Of a stretch of 64,000 nt of DNA, positions 47,040-60,577 are shown one piece after another. This DNA comes from Areca catechu. Taxonomy: Eukaryota; Streptophyta; Magnoliopsida; Arecales; Arecaceae. The notes beneath the pieces are model-generated. The model saw nothing but the letters and a program-made list of their open reading frames with translations. It did no database searches and was not told the origin of the DNA. The stretch spans positions 42,511,210-42,575,209 of the forward strand of contig CM038047.1 in NCBI GenBank assembly GCA_021397845.1. Reading direction: 5' to 3'. A program made the translations under genes and the position numbers. How positions within the stretch are numbered: the first letter of the stretch is position 1; each line of letters opens with the position of its first letter.

Positions 47040-50000
47040 CTAAAAAAGGAGGATCGAGGGCATAGGAACCCTTATGTCAGAGGTGCACCATCTTCGAAGC
47101 GGATTCGAACAAGCAACATAATGATCTGCCTCATCTTGTATTTCCCAATGGTGCTTCACAAGGCATGCTTCATTAATTCCCGTATGACTTATGATAGCTT
47201 GATGCAGCAAAGATTCACCACGTGGTGTCGGTTGATTACCTCGAAGCCCCTAGAGCCATCTACTTTATTTAAAAGGATGACTCTGGCTTCCTATGGTATC
47301 TTTCACATTTTGAATTGGAATTCCTTCTCTTAGGGCCTTTAGTTCTTGTCTCCAGCCTTGGACGTCTGCTTCTTTCCTGTCTCTCATCATGCCCTTTGAA
47401 GAGTTTAGTATCTTTGGTCTTTCGCTCCGTCCAAACACCAGGTCAGCTCTCTTTTCCTTGCAAAAGTTTTCCTTTCATTTTAGAATTTGAGGTGATGTTA
47501 ATCCTTAGAGACCCTAGAAAAGGAAAGGCACCTAGGAAGGAGGGGTCGAAAGGCCCCAACGCCCCATGGAAGGAGTGTGCTGCAGTGGCCACTACTAGAC
47601 CGGATGCCGGATGCGATCTGTCTTTAGTAAATGGGGAGGACCTCCCTATCATCCAGCTGGTGTATTGCGTGTTGGACAAATTTGAATTAGAGTTGCCGGG
47701 TCCAAGAGCTCGAGCTGATAAAATACCTCCATGCCATCTAGTTGTATATGAGGAGGCGCTTAAGGCCAAGCTTAGGTTTCCACTTTCTTTCTGTCATCAA
47801 AATCCTCCATTTTCATGGAATTTCATTGTATCATAACTCCTAATTCCATCTGACACATTGAAGTGTTCGTAGTTCTTTGCTCCCTGACCGAAATCCAACC
47901 AACTCTCTCCTTATTCTAGACCTTCTTTATTACCCAGATTCATCCTTATGCCAAATTGTGGTAGCACCTTGCTACCCAGAAGTAGGCAAAACCATGGATC
48001 GAAGGTGCTCTGACTGCCATTAAGGGATGAAAAGAGCCTTTTTGTTCATTTCCTGCCCCACCTCAGATAGATGGGGTTTGTTAAACTGGGTTCAGCCAAA
48101 CACATCTATCTTAGGTCCCCCAAAACTTAGTGACAAGAAGGAAAGTCTCTTCATAATTTTCAAAGCCTTTAAGGCTCCTTGGCTGAAGCTCCTTTTATCA
48201 GAGGAGTCTTTTGGTAAGGCAGGGCTCAGTCGGCTACCTGAAGGTGAATTTCAGGCCCCGACCCATTTCTATTGATTGTTTCTAGGTGTTTGACTGATCT
48301 TATCGATGTGCAGGTATGACCTTGAATAGCTAGAATCGCTAAGGGAGGGCCTGGCCCAACAGCGAAAAAGCAAGGAGGAGGCCTTCTCACTACTCTGAAG
48401 AGGGTTAAGATTTCTGAGCCCTAGTCGGCTAAGGCTAATTTGTTCAAGCCCGCTCCTATGGTGGTCAAGGCCATTTCTGAGACTTTCGATATCTCGTCGA
48501 GATCCTCTTTGCCACCAACTATGCTACTCCCTTGATTGTTTCCTTCTACTACTCTGATATAAGGTGCCAGAAAAAGCTACACCTAGCTTCAGACCTTCAG
48601 TCAGTGGTCTGGAGGATATATTCCTCCAAGATTGGAATAAGATATGGGATTCTCTTGAAAGTGCTTTGTTGCCCTAGGGAGTGGAACGAGTCTAGAGCAT
48701 GGACTTCCAAGACTTGAGGCACCAATCCATGGTGGCTCTCCAGTAGGTACTTCACCAATATTTTTCTTTATCATTTAATATTTCACACTAATGTCGGGTT
48801 GGATAGGTGATTCACTTTACTGCAACCTACTAAACTAAGACCTGGACGGCTAAAGGGTCCATGAGCAATAGAAAAAAGGTGATGCCGAGGCCAATCTGAG
48901 GGCCTAGGTGCTCCAAACTAAGGCCGAGCTCTTAAAGAAGGCACTCACTAATTCTAAGACTAATCTGAGCACCACACAGTGCAGCTTGGTTGAGGTGAAG
49001 GCCAACATGGTAATGGCAAGAGTTGATTTAGAGTTGGAGAGGGGAAAGAGAGAGGCTGATGGGTCGGCGGTCGAAGGAAAGCTGAGACGAGAGATGGAGG
49101 CCATCGTAGAAAAATATAAGACCTCTACTAACTTTGCATGAACATGGCCCGTGCGGTGGAGGACTTTCGATCATTGGAGTTCTTAGATACAAGCATTTTC
49201 TCCAGCTATGAGGCCTTCACAAAGGACCATAAGTTAGGGATGCTCAAGTGTCGAAGCTAGATCACTGAGCACCATTGGAGCAAGATCTCTCCTTCTTGGA
49301 TGAAGAGTTTGATGAGGAGCCTTTGTATGGGACTGCTATCCCAGATAGCCTAACAGAAGTTATCCCAGTCCTAGTGCTCGAAGCCACCTCTAACAAGTCT
49401 GTCACCTCTAACCGATTGTTGCTGAGCCGATCGCCTTTGAACCCCCAGCTATGGGCAAAGCCATCCCATCCAATCCTACTGTTGTGGTTGAGCCACCTAT
49501 TTCTACCAATCATAAGGAGGTTGGGATTAAAAATTTATAATTTTTTGTTTTTCTTTTGAGTTTAGACTTCTCTACCTTTGATTTATAATTTAACCTTTAT
49601 ATATTTATTAGTTGTAGCCTCTCTCGGGATGTCTTTTGCCCTTGAAAATATTGATGCCTGCTAGACTCCTCTGCAAGGTAGTCGATATCAGTGCATACAT
49701 TTTTGAACAGGAGGATCAGGCTAAAAGTATGAAGAAGAAAGCTTCCAACTGAAAAAGAAGGCTACTGAAGGTGCACAAGGCATTGAGGAGAGCCTATAAG
49801 GAAGTAGATCACTATCTCTTAAAATGTACCGACTGCATTCTTGAGAAGACTACACTCAAAGCTGCCTTCACTGAGGAACAGGAGAAGCTATGAAAGTAAA
49901 TTTTTCAAGTTTCCTGGGGTGCTACTGTTAGGATGGCTCGGCTATAAAATTAGTTTATCTTTGCTTATGGAGAAATTTCAGATTTGAAATTGCTAGTTGC

Positions 50001-50700
50001 ATCTAGAAATTCTTGTTAGGAAATTGCTGCTCAATCGACTGAGCTTCAAGATAAACTCCACTGGTTTAAAGGGTAGATTTCTTACCTTAAGCAGTCCTTA
50101 AAGGGCAAGGCCATAGTGATAGATCAAAGATTGGAGAGCCACCATTGGCCATTGTCCCCATATCAGCCAGGCAGCCCCTGATAGAGTCATGCCCATCATC
50201 ACTGCGAGAGGGGATGTGTTGCACGCCCGGTGCCAGTGTCATGGGGAGTTCTAAGACAAGATCAAGGCATCGATTGGTGCCGTCTCACCGATCTAGTTGA
50301 TGGTCCAGATTGTGTGGCCGTAATGGGATCAAGCTATCAATCCCAACCATGGAGCTATCATCCTTCTAGCCATCGATCACTCTCGAAGGAATGTCATCAT
50401 GTAGTTGGGGCTCAAGAAAAACAAGGGAACGAGGCCATGAAGAATCTGATGTTTGATCGGGGTCATTTGGTGGGATATAATAATTGTAAGGCCCTAATAT
50501 GGGTCCTTTATCCATCCATCGATCTTCATCGCTTACCTCCCTCAGGTATGAGCATCAGTCAGTTTATCACGAAGCTTGCAATGAATCCAAGTCCATCACG
50601 AGAGAAGGTTAGATGCTCCTCACCAAAGAACATCACCTCGATCGGAGAATCTCCCTAGGGGCTTGAGGGTTGTAAGAGATCCATCATCCGCTACGAAGGG
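47040..50700 (+). pseudogene. Antisense-gene remnant of copy 3 (Transposase_28-like and coiled coil)
   Basis: A 173-residue open frame (47315-47836) includes LPGPRARADKIPPCHLVVYE followed by EALKAKLRFPLSF. This matches the YEDFLLGGLRFSLHPF neighbourhood of the young antisense gene. Coiled-coil sequence follows at about 48908-49140 (AELLKKALTNSKTNLST, LEVERGK-like heptads, EAIVEKYKTS), equivalent to exon 3 of copy 2. The stretch 49150-50700 has more broken coiled-coil-like pieces and no clear domain. The orientation (plus) shows that the element as a whole is inverted. Many stops; not functional. Confidence 0.6.
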
Positions 50701-51089
50701 GCTCGCAGATCTAAAGAATGATGAAGGCTAGTTGTTAGAGATGGGCCCTTGGAGCAATGATGATAACCAACCACTGCTCAAAGCGGGCATCGCAAATTCC
50801 AAGGCCGGGAAGGTATAGTTTACTTTGTTTTGTTTTGATTCTTGTACTCCTATCTTGTAGTCTTGGGGCATTCTATTTGGAAAGTAATAGAATCTTCTTT
50901 TTGTAGTCCTTGCTTAAGTTTGAACAATCTATCAAATCATATCTTCCTTCAAGCCCATCATGGGTCCATGCATAATCCCTGTTATAGTTGTCAGCTACTT
51001 CTCAGGTCTCGATCATTCATGGGTTGGTCATGTAATATTATGACTTTTGAATGTTCTAGGCCCCGCTCTGATTGAGAGTTGGTTTAAAC

Positions 51090-53789
51090 ATGGCGATCAG
51101 TCACCAGAGGGCTCTAATCGATTTAAAGTCAATTGGAGTCAATGGATGCTGATTATCTGAGAGTTCTAACGAGTGCTACTTGATCATTTGGAGCCAATGG
51201 ATGTTGTGTTGGCCTTGGAGCTTTGATCGATCTAAGATCAATTGGAGCCAATGGGTACCAATCACTTGAGAGCCATGATTGAGCACTAATTTCAATGGAT
51301 GCTATATTAGCCTTGGAGCTTTGACCGATCTAAGGTCAATTAGAGCCAATGGATACCGATGGTCTGAGGGTTCTGACCAAGCACTACTTGATCACTTGAA
51401 GCCAATGGATACTGATCACTTGAGGGCTCTAATCGAGTGCTACTCAGTCACTTGGAGCTAATGGGCATGACCTCTTGAGGGCCATACTGAGCACTACTTG
51501 ATCACTTAGAGCTAATGGATATTGATCGTTCGAGGACTCTGATCGAGTACTACTCGATCACTTGAAACCAATTGGCATCGATTATTTGAGGGCTCTAACC
51601 AAGCGTTACTCGATCACTTGAAGCTAATGGATACTCATCACTTAAGGGCTCTAATCAAGCGCTACTCGGTCATTTAAGGACAACAGGCATTTATCGCTTG
51701 AGGGCTCTAACCTAATATTATTTGGTCATTTGAAGCCAATGGGCATTGATCGCCTGAGGGCTTTGATCGAGCGCTACTCAGTTACTTAGAACCAATAGGC
51801 ATTGATCGCATGAGGGCTCTGACCGAGCACTACTTGGTCACTTAGAACCAATAGACATTAATTGCTTGAGGGCTTTGACCGAGCATTACTCGATCACTTG
51901 AAGCCAATGGACGTAGTGTTGGCCTTAGAGCTCTAACCGATCTAAGGTCAATTAGAGCTAATGGATGCTGATCGCTTGAGGACTCTGACCAAGCACTACT
52001 CGGTCATTTAGAGTCAATGGGCATTGATTATTTAAGGGCTCTGACCAAGTGCTATTCAGTCACTTGAAGCTATTGGACGTTGATTATCTAAGAGCTCTGA
52101 CCGAGTACTTCTCAATCATTTGGAGCTAATGGGCATTGATCACCAGAGGACTCTGACCAAGCACTACTTAGTCACTTGGAGCCAATGGGCATTGGATAGC
52201 CTTGAAGCTCTGACCAACCTCAGATCAATTAGAGCTAATAGGCGCTAATTGCCTAAGGATCTAATCGAGTGCTACTCAGTCATTTGGAGTTAATGAATGC
52301 TGATCGCTTGAGAGCTCTGACCGAGTGCTACTAGTCACTTAGAGCCAGTGGGTGCTATGTTGGTCTTGAGGCTCTGACCAATCTAAGGTTAATTGGAGCC
52401 AATTGGCACTGACCACTTGAGAGCTCTGACCAAGTACTACTTGGTCATTTGGAGCTAATGGGCATTGTGTTGGCCTTAAGGCTCTGATCGATTTAAGGTC
52501 AATTGGAGCCAATGGGTGCTGATCACTTGAATGCTCTGATCGAGCACCACTCGATCATTTGGAGCCAATAGGCATTGATTGCTTGAGGGCTATGATCAAG
52601 TACTACTCGGTCACTTGGAGCTAATGGGTGTTATGTTGGCCTTGTGACTCTGACTAAGTACTATTCAATAATTCAGAGCCAATGGGTGCTGATCACTTAA
52701 GGGCTTTGATCGAGTGCTACTTGGTCATTCAAACCCAATAGGTGCTAATCACTTGAAAGCTCTGACCAAGCACTACTCGATCACTTGGAACCATTAGGCA
52801 TTGATTATCTGAGGGCTCTAACCAAGTACTACTTGATCACTTGGAACCATTAAGCACTGTATTGGCCTTAGAGATCGGACCAATTTAAGATCAATTAGAG
52901 CTAATGGATGGTGATCACGTAAGGACTTTGATCGAGCACTACTCGATCATTTGGAGCCAATGGACATTGATCACTTGAATGCTCTGATTAGTGCTACTTG
53001 GTCATATGGAGCCAATGGGCATTAATCACTTGAAAGCTTTGATTGAGTGCTACTCGATCAACTAGAACTAATATATGTTGTGTTGGCCTTGGGGCTTTGA
53101 TCGATCTAAGGTCTATTGGAGCCAATAGGTGCTGATCACCTGAGAGCTCTGATCAAGTGCTACTCTATCATTTGGAGCTAATGAATACTGATCATCTCAA
53201 GGCTCTAATCGAGCACTACTTGGTCACTTTGAGCAATGGGCACTGTGTTGGCCTTGAGACTCTGAGCGATTTAAGGTCAATTGGAGAAAATGGATACCAA
53301 TCACCTAAGGGCTCTAACTGAGTGCTACTCAATCATTTAGAATCAATGGATGCTAATCACTTGGGAGCTCTAACCAAGTGCTACTCAATCACTTGGAACC
53401 AATAAATACTGTATTGGCTTTGGGGCTCTGATCGATCCAAGGTCAATTGGAGCCAATGGGTGTTGATTGCCTAAGGACTCTGATCGAGTGCTACTTGGTC
53501 ATTTGGAGCCAATGAATGTTATATTGGCCTTAAGGCTTTGATCAATCCAAGATCAATTGGAGCTAATAGGTGCTGATCATCTTAGTGCCTTGACCAAGCA
53601 CTACTCGATCATTTAGAGCTAATGGAAGCTGATCGCTTGAGGGCTCTAACTGAGCACACTCAGTCACTTAAGCCAATGGTTACTATGTTGGCCTTGAGGC
53701 TCTGACCGATTTAAGGTTAATTAGAGCCAATGGGTGCTGATTGCTTAAGGGCTCTGATTGAGCACCACTTGATCATTTGGAGCCAATGG
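51090..53789 (+). repeat. 56-bp satellite-like array, left part
   Basis: Head-to-tail units of 56 bp (for example GGCT markers at 51591, 51647, 51703 and 51759). The common type reads roughly GATCACTTGAGGGCTCTGAC, CGAGCACTACTCGGTCACTT, GGAGCCAATGGGCATT. A second type of about 54 bp has TTGGCCTTGGGGCTCTGACC then GATCTAAGGTCAATTGGAGC, and is interspersed every few units. The array continues after the miniature element at 56649. Confidence 0.95.
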
Positions 53790-53794
53790 GTACT
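53790..53794. repeat. Target-site duplication GTACT, left copy
   Basis: GTACT precedes TGTTGGCC and recurs at 56644-56648 after GTTAACA. Confidence 0.85.
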
Positions 53795-55057
53795 TGTTGG
53801 CCAGTGATGATGCAACCCAAGAGGGGGGTGAATTGGACTTTAAAGTTTTTTTGCAAGATTTCAAATAATGTACCAATTTAAAGTATGTGTTTGTAAGCAA
53901 GATAATAAAGTATAGTGGAAATAAAAAAATAAATACAAGAATAAAAATAATCACAAATACATAAAGATTTATGGTTCGGTGCACTCCAAGGTACCTACTC
54001 CACTTTCCAAGTTCTCCTTGGGAATACTACTATAGTCATCAAGATTATAGCTGATTAGTTTTTTGGGCTTACTAATCAAATCCAACTTATTTTCTGGGCT
54101 CATAAGTCAAAATTCCTTTGGTTTTCACGGGCTAACAAAAAATCCCTTGATTTTGCAAGCTAACCAAGAATCTAGTTGGTTTTACGGGATCACCAACAAC
54201 CTTGATAGTTTTCCGGGCTAACCAACAACCCATCTTGTTTTCATAAGCTCATAAGTCAAAATCCTTGTTGGTTTTTATCACATAGGATCACCAACAATCT
54301 AGATGGTTTTTTCAAGGCTCACCATCAACTTAGACACTAGTTTCAACTCCATTGAAATTAGTAAACAATACAAGCATAAAAACAAGAATGATAAAACATA
54401 AAGCTTTTTTACAAAAAGCATATTTATCTTTGAGACACTTAATTATTGTTGTTGAGCTTGTCTCCATGTTGTAGAAGCTTCAATGGATGCTTGAAGATGC
54501 CACTCTTGGAAGCTCCCTCTTCATTTTGAATCCTTGGAGGTTCAACACTCTCAATATTGAATCCTTAAAAATCCTTCACATATTTTTACTTGTAAACCAA
54601 AGAATTTATCATTCAAATCATGAATTCTCTTCTTTTCCAAGAGCTTGGTGGTGTATAAATAGCCCTCCATACCTTGATGACTGTTTGTGACAATTGGAGG
54701 AAAAAATATAGCCGTTGGAGCCAAGTTGGGGAAGTTCTGTGCTTTAGAAAAATTAGCCATTACAGTCCAAGTATCGATACTTCATCTTCATGAGTCGACA
54801 CCTTGAGTCGATACTTGATTTTTATGAGTTGACACTTATTCAAAAAAGTCTTATGAAGCTTTCTGGACTGCACTAGGGAGTCGACACTTCTTTTGGTGAG
54901 TCGACACTTCAGTCCATGAGTCGACACTTGATTGCACCAATACTGAAACTTCTTCAAATTTAAATCTTGAGTACCTATATATGATTTACACACTTAATGC
55001 ACAATTAGTACTCAAGTATACTTAAGTATTTTATTATAATCAAAATCAGAGTCAACA
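53795..55057 (-). repeat. 3' LTR of the miniature Sirevirus element
   Basis: Plus-strand ends are TGTTGGCC and GAGTCAACA, so on the minus strand it reads TGTTGACTC to GGCCAACA. Length 1263 bp. It contains GTCGACAC palindromes at about 54765-54930 and a TATA-like GGTGTATAAATAG (plus strand) near 54650. Confidence 0.85.
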
Positions 55058-55070
55058 ATCTCCCCTTTTT
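55058..55070 (-). promoter_or_regulatory. Polypurine tract of the miniature element
   Basis: On the minus strand AAAAAGGGGAGAT directly precedes the LTR start TGTTGACTC. It is nearly identical to the tract at 680-693 in the Sirevirus copy. Further GAGGGAGCT-like purine blocks at about 55175-55230 (minus) echo the multiple-tract pattern. Confidence 0.8.
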
Positions 55071-55351
55071 GATAATGACAAAATCTTTAAGTATTTAAAC
55101 AAGGTAAGCTCAAAAATAAATATAACATCCTCCAAAAGATTAACAATAAACATAGAGCAATGTAGCAATGAAAAATATTGAGCTCTCCCTCAAAATATGA
55201 TCTAAAAATAATTTTTCAAAAGCTCCCTCTCAACATATGATTTGTAAATACCTTTTAAAAGTTTTTCAAAAATTTAAAACTTTCAAACTTTCAAACTTGG
55301 GCTACCATGATCTTTAACTCAAAATCGTTATATTTTCAAAAAGAGTACCGA

Positions 55352-55363
55352 GCTCTGATACCA
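55352..55363 (-). promoter_or_regulatory. Primer-binding site (initiator Met tRNA) of the miniature element
   Basis: On the minus strand TGGTATCAGAGC follows the 5' LTR end by two bases. This is the standard complement of the plant initiator methionine tRNA 3' end used by Ty1/copia elements. Confidence 0.85.
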
Positions 55364-55365
55364 AT

Positions 55366-56643
55366 TGTTGGCCAGTGATGATGTAACCCAAGAGGAGGGA
55401 TGAATTGGACTTTAAAACTTTTTCACAAGATTTCAAATATTGTGCCAATTTAAAGCATGTGTTTGTGAGCAAGATAATAAAGTACAGCGAAAATAAAGAA
55501 ATAAATGCAAGAATAAAAACAATCACAAACACATAAAGATTTATAGTGGTTCGGTGCACTCCAAGGCACCTACATCCACTTCCCAAGTTTTCCTTAGAAA
55601 TACCACTATAATCATCATGATTATAGCTGATTCATTTTCCGAGCTCACTAATCAAATCCAACTTGTTTTCCGGGCTCACAAGTCAAAATCCCTTTGATTT
55701 TCATGGGTTAACCAAAAATTTCTTGGTTTTGCGGGCTAACCAAGAACCTAGTTGATTTTACGGGATCACCAACAACCTTGTTAGTTTTCCAGGCTAACCA
55801 ATAATCCAACTTGTTTTCATGGGCTCACATGTCAAAATTCTTGTTGGTTTTTATCACATAGACTCACTAACAACCTAGATGGTTTTCTCAAGGCTCACCA
55901 TCAACCTAGACACTAGTTTCAATTTCATTGAAACTAGTAAATAATACAAGCATAAAAACAAGAATGATAAAACATAAAGCTTTCTTACAAAAAGCGGATT
56001 TATTTTTGAGGCACTTGATTATTGTTGTTGAGCTTGTCTCCATGTTGTAGAAGTTTCAATGGATGCATGAAGATGCCACTCTTGAAAGCTCCCTCTTCAT
56101 TTTGAATCCTTAGAGGCTCAACACTCTCAATATTTAATCCTTAAAAATCCTTCACATATTTTTACTTGTAAACCAAAGGATTTATCATTCAAACTATGGA
56201 TTCTCTTCTTCCCCAAGAGCTTGGTGGTGTATAAATAGCCCTCCATACCTTGAAGACTATTTGTGACTATTGGAGGAGAAATATAGCCATTGGAGCCAAG
56301 TTAGAAAAGTTCTGTGCTTCAGAAAAACTAGCCATTATAATCCAAGTGTCGACACTTCATCTTCATGAGTTGACATCTTGAGTCGACACTTGGATTCCAT
56401 GAGTCGATACTTATTCAAAAAAGTTTTCTGAAGCTTTCTATACTGCACTGGTGAGTCGACACTTCTTCTGATGAGTCAATACCTTGAGTCGACACTTCAG
56501 TCCGTGAGTCGATACTTGACTGCACCAGTGCTGAAACTTCTTTAAATTTAAATATTGAGTACCTATATATGATTTATACATTAATGCATAATTAGTACTT
56601 AAATATACTTAAGTGTTTTATATAATCAAAACCAGAGTTAACA
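55366..56643 (-). repeat. 5' LTR of the miniature Sirevirus element
   Basis: Same termini as 53795-55057, length 1278 bp. Palindromic GTCGACAC motifs are at about 56345-56520. Confidence 0.85.
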
Positions 56644-56648
56644 GTACT
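56644..56648. repeat. Target-site duplication GTACT, right copy
   Basis: Matches 53790-53794. Beyond it the 56-bp array resumes mid-unit with GATCACCTG. Confidence 0.85.
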
Positions 56649-59600
56649 GATCACCTGTGGGCACTAACTAAGTGCTACTCAATCATTTGGAGCTATTGGG
56701 TGTTCATTGCTTATGGGCTTTGACTAAGCACTACTTAGTCACTTGGAGCAAATGGATGCTGTATTGGCCTTGGAGCTTTGACTGATCTAAGATCAATTGG
56801 AGCTAATGGGTACTGATCGCTTGAGGACTTTGACTAAGTGCTACTCGATTATTTGGAGCCAATAGGCATTGATCACTTGAGAGCTCTGACTGAACACTAT
56901 TCGGTCACTTAGAATCAATGGATGTTGTATTGGCCATTGAGCTTTGATTGATCTAAGATCAATTGGAGCTAGTGGGTGCTGATCACTTGAGGGCTCTAAC
57001 TGATCGCTACTTAGTCATTTAGAGCCAATGGATACTAATCTCCTAAGGGCTCTGACAGAGTGCTAGTTAGTCACTTGGAGCCAATGGGTGCTATGTTGGC
57101 CTTGGGACACTGATCGATCTTAGATTAATTGGAGCCAATGGATGGTGATCACCAGAGATCTCTAATCAAGTGCTACTCGATCATTTGAAGCTAATAGATA
57201 CTGATTGCTTGAGGGCTTTGATCAAGCACTATTTGATCACTTAGAGTTAATAGATATTATATTGGTCTTGGGACTCTGATTGATTTAAGGTTAATTAAAG
57301 TTGATGGATGCTAATCGTCTTAGGACTCTGATCGAGCACTACTTGATCATTTGGGATTAATGGGTGCTGTATTGGTCTTGGGGCTCTAACGATCTAGTTC
57401 AACTAGAGCAAATGGGCACTAATCGCATGAGGGCTCTAACCGAGTGCTACTCGATCATGGAGCCAATGAGCATTGTGTTGGCCTTGGATCTCTGACCGAT
57501 TTAAAATCAATTTGAGCCAATAGGCACTGATCACTTGAGGGATCTGACTGAGTGCTACTCAGTCATTTGAAGCCAATGAGCATTGATTGCTTAAGGGCTC
57601 TAACCGAGCGCTACTCGATCATTTGAAGCTAATGAATGCTGTGTTAGCCTCAGGACTTTGACCAATCTTAGATCAATTGGAGCTAATGGGTGTTGATCAC
57701 CAGAGAGCTCTGACCAAATGCTACTCGATCATTTGGTGCTAATAAGCACTGATTGTTTGAGGGCTCTGATCGAGTGCTATTCGATCATTTGGAGTCAATG
57801 GATGCTATGTTAATCTTAGGATTTTGATCGATCTAAGGTCAATTAGAGCCGATGGATGTTGATCACCTGAGGGCTCTGACCAAGCACTACTTGATAATTT
57901 AAGGCCAATGGGCACTATATTAGACTTGGGGCTCTGACCGATCTAAGATCAATTGGAGCCAATGGGCATTGATTACCTATGTACTCTGACTAAGCACTAC
58001 TCGATCAATTGGAGCAAATAGGCACTGATCACCTTAGAGCTTTGATGAGTGCTACTCGATTATTTGGAGCCAATGGGCGTTGATCATGTGAGGGTTTTAA
58101 CTGAATGCTACTCGATCACTTGGAGCTAATTGATGCTTTGTTGGCCTTAAGGCTATGATCGATCTAAGGTCAATTGGACCAATGGGTGCTGATCTTTTAA
58201 GGGCTCTAACCGGGAGCTACTCAATCATTTGAAGCCAATGAGCACTAATTATCTGAGGGCTTTGACCGAGCACTACTCGGTCACTTGAAGCCAATAGGTA
58301 TTGTATTAGCCTTGGGGCTTTGATCGATCTAAAGTCAATTAGAGCAAATGGGCACTGATCGTTTGAGAGCTCTGATCAAGCACTGCTTGATCATTTGGAG
58401 CCAATGGCTACTGCATTGATATTGGGGTTCTGACCATTCTAAGGTTAATTAGAGATAATGGCCACTGATCGCTTGAGGGATCTAGCCAAGCACTACTTGA
58501 TTATTTGAAGCCAATGGATGCTAATCGTCTGAGAGCTCTGACCGAGTGCTACTGTATCACTTGGAACGAATGACATTGTATTGGCCATGGGGCTCTGACC
58601 AATCTAAGATCAATTGGAGCCAATGGACACTGATCGCCTAAGAGTTTTGATTGAATGCTACTTGATCATTTAGAACCAATGGATGTTGATCACCGAGACT
58701 CTGACCAAGCGCTACCCGATTACTTGGAGCCAATGGATACTATATTGGCTATGGGGCTCTGACCAATCTAAGATTAATCAGAGCTAATGGATGCTGATCA
58801 CCTATGGACTCTGATCGAGCACTACTTAGTTATTTAGAGCCAATGGCAATTGATCGCTAGAGGGCTCTAATTGAGTACTACTTGGTCACTTGAAGTCAAA
58901 GGATGCTATGTTAGCTTTGGGACTTTGACCGATCTAAGGTCAATAGAGTTAATGGGCACTAATTGCCTTAGTACCCTAACTAAGCATTACTTGATCATTT
59001 GGAGTCAATGGGTATTGATCACCTGAGAGTTATGACCAAGCGATTCTCGGCCACTTGGAGCCAATGTGGCCTTAGGACTCTAATTGATCTAACATTAATT
59101 ATAGCCAATAGGCATTGAATACTTTAAGGCTCTAATCGGGTGCTACTCGATCATTTGGAGTTAATGGGCACTGTGTTGGCTTTAGGGCTCTGACCGATCT
59201 AAGGTCAATTGGAGCTAATAGGTGCTATCGCTTGAATGCTCTGATCGAGTACTGCTCAATCATTTGAAGCTAATAGGCATTGATTGCCTGAGGGCTCTAA
59301 CCGAGTGCTACTTGATCATTTGGAGCCAATGGATATTATATTAGCCTCGGGGCTCTAACCAATCTAAGATCAATTAGAGCTAGTAGGCACTAATCGCTTG
59401 AGGGCTCTAACTGAGTGTTACTTAGTCATTTAGAGCTAATAAGTGCTGATTGCTTAAGGGCTTTGACTGAATGCTACTCGGTCACTTGGAGCCAATGGAT
59501 GCTGATCACTTGAGGGCTCTGATCGAGTGCTATTTAGCCATTTGGACTTAATGGCATTGATCACCTAAGGGCTCTGACCGAGTACTACTTGATCACTTAG

Positions 59601-60577
59601 AGCCAATGGATGCTGTGTTGGCCTTGGGCCTCTAACCAATTTAAGATCAGTTGCATCCAATGGGTACTAATTGCTATAGTGCTCTAATTGAGCGCTACTC
59701 GATCACTTGGAGCTAATGGATGTTGATCTCCTGAAAGCTCTGACCAAGCACTACTCAATCACTTAGTGTTAATGAGTGCTGTGTTGGCCTTAGATCTCTG
59801 ATCGATCTAAGGTCAATTGGAGCCAATGGATGCTGGTCACCTAAGGGCTCTGATCAAGTACTACTTGGTCATTTTGGACCAATGGATGCTGTGTTGGCCT
59901 TGGAGCTCTAACTAATCTTAGATCGACTGGAGTCAATGGGTGCTAATTGCCTAAGTACTCTGATCAAGCACTATTCGATCATTTGGAGCCAATTGGTGCT
60001 GATCATCCGAGGGCTTTGTTTGAGCACTACTCGATCACTTAGAGCCAATGGATGTCAATCACCTGAGGACTCTGACAAGTGCTAGTGGTCATTTAGAGTC
60101 AATGTGCATCAATCACCGAGGGGCTCTGACCGAGTACTACTCAATCACTTGGAGTTAATGGGCGCTATGTTAGTCTTAGGGCTCTAACCGATCTAACGTT
60201 AATTGGAGCCAATAGATGCTAATCACCTGAGGGCTCTAACCAAGCACTACTCGATCATTTGGAGCTAATGGGCACTACTCACTTGAGTGCTTTAATCGAG
60301 TGCTACTCGATTATTTGGAGCCAATGGATATTGTGTTGGCCTTGTAGCTCTGTCTAATCTAAGATCAATTGGAACTAATGGGCACTAATCGCTTGAGGAC
60401 TCCGACGGAGCACTACTTGGTCATTTGGAGCCAATGGTTGCTATGTTGGCCTTGGATCTCTGATCGATTTAAGGCCAATTGAGGCCAATAGGCATTGATC
60501 GCCGAGTGCTCTGATCGAGCGCTACTCGATCATTTGGAGTTGATGGGTGCTGATTACTTGAGGGCTTTGATCGAGCA
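56649..60577 (+). repeat. 56-bp satellite-like array, right part
   Basis: Continuation of the array at 51090-53789, with the same two unit types and a few short deletions. Together the two parts hold about 6.6 kb, or close to 120 units. It ends after TTTGATCGAGCACC near 60577. Confidence 0.95.

Larger units (their letters stand above)
53795..56643 (-). mobile_element. Miniature non-coding Sirevirus-derived LTR element (2849 bp)
   Basis: Two LTRs (53795-55057 and 55366-56643) flank only 308 bp of internal DNA with no ORF. The 5-bp TSD is GTACT. Read on the minus strand, a primer-binding site matching initiator-Met tRNA follows the 5' LTR, and a polypurine tract precedes the 3' LTR. The LTRs carry the same GTCGACAC palindrome family and the CCAATTCACCCCCCTCTTGGG motif as the Sirevirus at 694-2121. 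This is a deletion derivative or non-autonomous family that would need proteins in trans. The LTRs differ at very roughly one site in ten over the stretch I compared, so the insertion is old. Confidence 0.85.

Noticed and set aside
51090..60577. CRISPR-like appearance of evenly spaced repeats
   Set aside because: The whole 56-bp unit is repeated with drift; there are no unique spacers and no cas genes, and this is a plant nuclear sequence.
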